DNA of 10,412 nucleotides from SAR324 cluster bacterium. Lineage in GTDB: Bacteria; SAR324; JACQKK01. Below, piece by piece: positions 6,424 to 10,412 of the stretch. The stretch is from assembly GCA_027296185.1 (NCBI GenBank), contig JAPUJL010000490.1, positions 1-10,412 of the forward strand. The letters are read 5' to 3'. Both the position numbers and the translations under genes were made by a program. The stretch's first letter is position 1; each line of letters starts with the position of its first letter. The notes beneath the pieces are model-generated. The model was not told the origin of the DNA. It did no database searches and saw only the letters and a list, made by a program, of their open reading frames with translations.

Positions 6424-8790
6424 ATGCTGGCCACCACCGGATCCAAGGCCACCGAACCGAACCGCAAAGGCCGCGGCGCTTCCGGGACTTCCGATGTCCT
6501 GGACATGCCCGAGCTGTACTACGAGCTCACCACGGTGGAGGAACAGGAGCGCCACCGCGCCAAGCTGGCGCGGTTGGATTCGCCGCGGAAGCTGCTCATC
6601 GAGGCGGTGCCGGACGAGGCCGGCGGGTGGCAGGCCGAGCTGGTGACCATGGACTGGGAGGAGCCGGGGCTGCTGGACCGCACCTTCGAGGCGATCCTCA
6701 ATTGCGTCCACATACCCGGCGGCATCGCGCTCCGCCGCATCCGCATTTTCACCGGCCGCTCCGGCCAGGTGGTCAACATCCTCGAATTCCGCGACAAGCA
6801 GGGCGGCCCCCTGCTCAAGGAGCGTTGCGAGGCGGTAATGGCCCGGCTGCGGGGTATCCAGCGGGGCGAGCGGGGCGTGCTGGAAACCATCAGCAACCTC
6901 GCCTTCAACACGCTGATCCCCTCGCTCACCGAGTATCCCCAATTGGACAACGAGCGGTCGGAGCACTACACCTACCTCGGGTTGACGGTGCCCCGGCTCT
7001 CCACCCGATTTTCCAGCATCCTGCTCCATTTCCTGGCGCGTTCGGAATTCCAGGTGAACATCCAGTTGGCGGAGTTCCGCCAGGAGCAGAGTGGGTTGTA
7101 CTCCCTCTACGTGGTGGACAAGCGGGGCCGGAAGCTGGAGGATTCCCACTTCACCCGCATGAGCATGGTGAACACCCTCGAGGCGATGAACCGCACGATC
7201 CTGCGGTTCAACCTCCACTACGTGCGCAAGGGCTGGAATCTGCGCATCGAGCGCAACGACGCCACCATCTATCGCAGCCGCCCGGACCCCACGGACTTAC
7301 TGGAGGATCTGGAGAGCGTGTGCCGCCTGGGCCGGCTGAAAGGCTACGGCGAACAGCTGAGCGGCTTGGTTGAGGGGGACCTGCTCGATTCCACCGCCTT
7401 CTACTTCCTGAAGAATTTCGAGTCCTTCTGCACCCGGAACCGGGAGCGATTTCTCGCCATGGCGAACGCGCCCCCCTCCGACGCCGACGTGGAGCTGTGC
7501 CGGGAGTACTTCGAGCAGCGGCGGCGGTCGTTGCGCATCCTGCAGCCGCTCTACCGGAAGCTGATGAGCCTCGAGCCGATCCGGCCCAGGCTGGAGGATG
7601 GCAACCGGCTGGTGGCGCTCTGCCGTCCCCATTCGGCCGCCGGGTACGCCCTGGACGCCGACAATCGGCTGTACCTGACCGAATCCATGTGGCTGGCCGA
7701 GCCGCAGATGGCCTTCGAGCCCTTCCGGCTCATGGCCCGCACGGGCTGCAAGCTGCGCGAGGACACCCAAGACGCCGTCCAGGCGGCGCTGGAGGCCTGG
7801 ACGCCCCAGTTCATCGCCGAACGGCGGGAGGCCCTAGGGGCGGCGTTTCTCCTCATCCTGGAGGAGAGCCTGCACCAAGGCACGGCGGCGCTCGTGCTGC
7901 GCAACATGCGGCACATGGGGCTGCTGCAGCGCTACCTGCCCGGCTTCGCCCGCATTACCGGCTTGATCCACGTGGTCTCGGACCACACCTACACCGTGGA
8001 CGAGCACTCCATCATCGCCGTGGAGGCGCTGACCGGAATCGGCCTGCTGCGCACGGTCTGCCCCGCGCCCGGCCTTTCGGCCATGCGGAAAGACTACGAA
8101 CGGCTCGATTCGGGCCTCGGCCTGGCCATGTACGCGCGCAAGTACGCCGTGGAGGAGCGGATGCTGCGGGCCGTGCCGCAGCTGCGCAGTCACCCGGCGA
8201 TCAAGCCCTTCTTTCACCTGATGGACGAGGTGCGGTCGAACAACCTGGAATACATCGTGGAGATGAACCTGCTCGATCGCAGCCAGGCCACCTCCCTGGG
8301 TGCCTTGCATCAGATCGAGGACGTGCGTACCCAGTTGGATGCCCTGCTGCGGCTGGACGAGGCCCTGGGCTTCACCGTTCGGCGCGACCTAGTGCTGGCG
8401 GCGCTGTTGCACGACATGGACAAGCCCGACCCCGATCACGGGCACAGCTTCGCGCCCCGGGTGGGCAAGACCCTGGCCGCCATGGGAATCCAGCTGCCGG
8501 AGGACTCCCAACAGCGCATCGAATGGATCGTGCGCCACCACCTGGACCTGACGGAATTGGCCGCCCGGATCGGCAGCGAGGGCGAGCGGGCGCTTGAGGA
8601 CTATCTGGCCCAGTGCGGCGGGAGCGCCCGCCTGCGCCCGTTGATCCTGTTCACCTATGCGGACCGGGTGGCGGTGCATCCCGATTCGAGCCAGAACGCT
8701 CACCACGCGATGGTGCTCAGCGGCTTGCTCAGAATGGTCGAGGCGGCGGACGGAGCCGCCCCCACCGAACCCCGCCTGGCGGGAAAATAG
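6424..8790 (+). CDS. GlnD-related HD-domain protein with two N-terminal ACT-like regions and no nucleotidyltransferase domain
   Basis: This 788-residue protein has the following order. About 67-140 is ACT-like: DWEEPGLLDR (77-86), a beta strand ALRRIRIFTGRSGQVVNILEF and DKQGGPLL, matching the DRPGLL...G.V.D.F...G pattern of GlnD ACT domains. About 183-262 is a second ACT-like unit (LGLTVPRLSTRF, SLYVVDKRGRKL). About 300-515 is helical and ends in RNMRHMGLLQRYLPGFARITG (first 20 of these at 493-512), very close to GlnD. The HD domain carries YTVDEH (523-528), LLHDMDK (661-667), DHGHS (671-675), RHHLDL (704-709) and TYADR (744-748). Its metal-ligand candidates His528, His663, Asp664, His674, His705/706 and Asp747 are all present. 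The G-S-x-D-x-D nucleotidyltransferase signature of GlnD is not seen. The ATG has AAGG at 6415-6418, 5 nt upstream. I infer a ligand-sensing phosphohydrolase; uridylyl-PII removal is one candidate activity. Confidence 0.93.
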   Translation: MLATTGSKATEPNRKGRGASGTSDVLDMPELYYELTTVEEQERHRAKLARLDSPRKLLIEAVPDEAGGWQAELVTMDWEEPGLLDRTFEAILNCVHIPGGIALRRIRIFTGRSGQVVNILEFRDKQGGPLLKERCEAVMARLRGIQRGERGVLETISNLAFNTLIPSLTEYPQLDNERSEHYTYLGLTVPRLSTRFSSILLHFLARSEFQVNIQLAEFRQEQSGLYSLYVVDKRGRKLEDSHFTRMSMVNTLEAMNRTILRFNLHYVRKGWNLRIERNDATIYRSRPDPTDLLEDLESVCRLGRLKGYGEQLSGLVEGDLLDSTAFYFLKNFESFCTRNRERFLAMANAPPSDADVELCREYFEQRRRSLRILQPLYRKLMSLEPIRPRLEDGNRLVALCRPHSAAGYALDADNRLYLTESMWLAEPQMAFEPFRLMARTGCKLREDTQDAVQAALEAWTPQFIAERREALGAAFLLILEESLHQGTAALVLRNMRHMGLLQRYLPGFARITGLIHVVSDHTYTVDEHSIIAVEALTGIGLLRTVCPAPGLSAMRKDYERLDSGLGLAMYARKYAVEERMLRAVPQLRSHPAIKPFFHLMDEVRSNNLEYIVEMNLLDRSQATSLGALHQIEDVRTQLDALLRLDEALGFTVRRDLVLAALLHDMDKPDPDHGHSFAPRVGKTLAAMGIQLPEDSQQRIEWIVRHHLDLTELAARIGSEGERALEDYLAQCGGSARLRPLILFTYADRVAVHPDSSQNAHHAMVLSGLLRMVEAADGAAPTEPRLAGK

Positions 8791-8799
8791 AGCGGCGCG

Positions 8800-10185
8800 T
8801 CAGTCGGCGGCCGGAGCCTCCCGCCGTTCGCGGAGACCGGAGCGCAGCCAGGCCAGGCAGCCCACGAAGAGCAGGACGCTGTTGATGGCGAAGTAGGTGC
8901 GCAGGCCGAACGCCGGGCCGATCCAGCCGCTGAGCAACGGGCCGGCGCCCATCCCCAGCATCCCGAAGGATGTCCCCAGGGCCATGGTGCGCGCCTCCAT
9001 GCCCGGCGGGGCGAGCTGCTTCATCACCGTGACCAGGGCCGGCATGATCCCCCCGGCCAGCAGCCCGAACGTCAGCCGCGCCAGGGTGAGGTGCAGCGGC
9101 ACTTGTGCGAGCCAGGTGGGGATGCTGCCCAGCGCTCCGGCGAACATGGCGAGCGCGAGCACCCGGTGGATCTCGAAGCGGTCCAGCACCCGGCCCCAGA
9201 TGGGCATCCCCAGGGCGCTGGGCACGGCGACGGCGATGGCCACGGCGGCCATCCAGAACTCCTCGGAGTTTCCGCCCGCCGCGGCGCCCCCCTGCAGCAT
9301 GTCCAGCATGAAGACCGAGGCGACCGGGATGCTGCCGAAGAAGGAGAAGCTGAATATGAAGTTCAGACCGAACAAAGTCGGCAGCGCCGGGATGCGCACC
9401 AGGTGGCGCAGGTCGCGCACGATCGTCAGCCGGAAGGGCCCCTTGGGCGGATCCTTCCGCTCGCGGGTGAAGATCAGGGCCATCAGCCCGGCGCCGAGGA
9501 TGAAACCCCCCGTCACGTAATAGAGGTCCAGGTAGCGCGGCAAGATCACCGCCAGGAGCCCGCCCAGGACAGGGCCCAGCGTGTTGCCCAGCAGGGCGCC
9601 TGTCTGGATTTGGGAGAGGGCCTTGCCCATCTTCCGCACCGGGGTATTGGTGGCGGCGAGGGCCAGGGACGATGGGACGAACCCATTGAACGCGCCCATG
9701 GCCACGTACAGGGCCATGAACATCCATGGCGCCGTGGAGAACGGCAACAGCATGTACACGATGCCCATGCCCAGCCCGGCGCGGATTACCATGGGCTTGC
9801 GGCCGTAGTGATCCGCCACCATCCCCCACATCGGGGTGAGGAAGAAGCTGACGACGAAGAAGCCCCCCACCGTGTAACCCACCGAGGTTGCCAGGTTGCC
9901 CCGGAATCCCAGCTCCCGGAGAATCAGCGGCAGATAGGGCGAGGCGGAGGCGAACCCGCAGGTGAGCATCATGTTCGCTACGAAGAGCGACACCATGTTG
10001 CGCCGCCAGTAAGGGTACGGCTCGGCCCGTTCCGGTTGCGCGGCGGCCTCGGTCAATTCGGCGGGCTCCGAGGATTCGGGGGATTCGGCGGATGAGGCGG
10101 TTCGGTCTTGCACGGCCGTGCGGCGGAAAGGGCGCTTCCTGGCGCTATTCGGAAGAAAAGGCGTGACGCTTCGGGTTTCCGCCAT
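8800..10185 (-). CDS. MFS transporter of MdtG-like multidrug/efflux type with a hydrophilic N-terminal extension
   Basis: This is an inner-membrane major facilitator, 461 residues from the ATG at 10185. Residues 59-63 (YWRRN) and the following first helix align with MdtG-type efflux carriers. Motif A is GMVADHYGRKPMVIR (about 120-134). The next helices carry ALYVAMGAFNGFVPSS and ALLGNTLGPVLGGLL, where motif C-like glycine/proline packing points to an antiporter. The second half repeats the motif as GRVLDRFEIHR (about 347-357). The first 58 residues are hydrophilic and rich in Ser, Pro and Glu, and carry a tripeptide repeat. The start is uncertain: the only good promoter-like pair overlaps the ATG, and a GTG at 10113 (residue 25) is an alternative, whereas the ATG at 9996 would remove the conserved WRRN. 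It converges on the HD gene with 9 bp between stops. Drug or metabolite efflux is inference. Confidence 0.9.
   Translation of the reverse strand: MAETRSVTPFLPNSARKRPFRRTAVQDRTASSAESPESSEPAELTEAAAQPERAEPYPYWRRNMVSLFVANMMLTCGFASASPYLPLILRELGFRGNLATSVGYTVGGFFVVSFFLTPMWGMVADHYGRKPMVIRAGLGMGIVYMLLPFSTAPWMFMALYVAMGAFNGFVPSSLALAATNTPVRKMGKALSQIQTGALLGNTLGPVLGGLLAVILPRYLDLYYVTGGFILGAGLMALIFTRERKDPPKGPFRLTIVRDLRHLVRIPALPTLFGLNFIFSFSFFGSIPVASVFMLDMLQGGAAAGGNSEEFWMAAVAIAVAVPSALGMPIWGRVLDRFEIHRVLALAMFAGALGSIPTWLAQVPLHLTLARLTFGLLAGGIMPALVTVMKQLAPPGMEARTMALGTSFGMLGMGAGPLLSGWIGPAFGLRTYFAINSVLLFVGCLAWLRSGLRERREAPAAD
10048..10092 (-). repeat. 9-bp repeat coding for a Ser/Pro-x-Glu tripeptide series
   Basis: Within the N-terminal extension of the MFS protein, residues 32-46 read SAE SPE SSE PAE LTE. 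At DNA level five 9-bp units follow each other, of which TCCGCCGAA, TCCCCCGAA and CCCGCCGAA are near copies. This suggests growth by slippage. The segment is probably a flexible cytosolic tail. Confidence 0.7.
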
Positions 10186-10213
10186 TGTTCCGGCTGAGCC
10201 GGGCCGCTGTCAA
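10184..10213 (-). promoter_or_regulatory. promoter-like pair overlapping the annotated start of the MdtG-like gene
   Basis: On the minus strand a perfect TTGACA (10213-10208) is followed after 18 bp by AACAAT (10189-10184, 4 of 6 consensus bases), which runs into the ATG at 10185. If used, the transcript would begin near 10177, inside the reading frame, and translation would have to start later, for example at the GTG at 10113. Confidence 0.35.
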
Positions 10214-10412
10214 GGCGCGGTCGAGGCGGAAAGTCCAGCCCTGCCGATGCCGTCCCGCCGTTGCCCGCGGCGGCGACTTGTGACACAGTGCTTCCGCGGC
10301 GGGTCCGGCCGGGCCCCTCGGCGTCCGCTGAAATGCGCTCCCGCCGTTCCGTTACGCCGGGCGAGCTCGCCCGGAGCGTCTCCCACCCCTCCCATCCGAT
10401 CGGTCGAGCGAT
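10186..10412. other. right-end intergenic stretch with an 18-bp perfect palindrome at 10357-10374
   Basis: CCGGGCGAGCTCGCCCGG at 10357-10374 is its own reverse complement. No T run follows on either side, so it looks more like a protein-binding site than a terminator. A + strand frame opens with ATG at 10333 and stays open to the edge, reading MRSRRSVTPGELARSVSH at its start with mostly G/C-ending codons. It has no visible ribosome site and would run straight through the palindrome, so I do not call it a gene. Minus-strand frames here look like GC-driven noise. Confidence 0.5.

Noticed and set aside
4309..7218. A 969-codon open frame on the minus strand
   Set aside because: It is antisense to three well-supported genes. 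Its product is rich in His, Gln, Arg and Gly without any domain, the pattern expected opposite GC-rich coding DNA.
8788..8802. Bidirectional terminator between the converging HD and MdtG-like genes
   Set aside because: Only 9 bp separate the stops and no hairpin with a T tract is visible there.

Overview
This window is a GC-rich (roughly two-thirds G+C by eye) bacterial chromosomal segment. It has long genes, strong G/C bias at third codon positions and short intergenic gaps. The gene content (PanC, an Asp/Glu-tRNA amidotransferase-type amidase, a Ste24-like M48 protease, a relative of the nitrogen regulator GlnD, and two MFS carriers) fits a high-GC proteobacterium, perhaps a gammaproteobacterium. 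The phylum is my inference and is weakly supported. I see no phage genes, insertion sequence, CRISPR array, tRNA or rRNA.

Layout, left to right. Bases 1-301 hold a short open minus-strand frame that runs off the left edge and an operator-like inverted repeat (199-220). An MFS transporter follows on + (302-1540). It converges on panC on - (1728-2567). The 187-bp gap between them contains a hairpin and a nested set of short tandem duplications, one of which crosses the panC stop codon. panC is divergent from an amidase on + (2698-4143), with a 130-bp shared promoter region.

A good sigma70-type promoter at 4241-4269, whose -10 box lies inside an imperfect inverted repeat, precedes a three-gene + strand run. 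The genes are a soluble class I O-methyltransferase (4333-4956), a seven-segment membrane CAAX-type M48 metalloprotease (5038-6366) and a 788-residue HD-domain protein (6424-8790). A second MFS carrier of MdtG type (8800-10185, -) converges on that run with only 9 bp between stop codons. Bases 10186-10412 carry its promoter region and an 18-bp perfect palindrome.

The most interesting item is the 788-residue protein. Its C-terminal half reads like the central and HD (uridylyl-removing) parts of GlnD. The N-terminal nucleotidyltransferase domain of GlnD is absent, and two ACT-like regions stand in front of the HD domain instead of behind it. I infer a ligand-sensing phosphohydrolase built from GlnD parts in a different order; its substrate is unknown. 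The other genes are ordinary: panC makes pantothenate, while the amidase, methyltransferase, protease and carriers have recognisable chemistry but no substrate that can be read from sequence. No pathway clearly links them.
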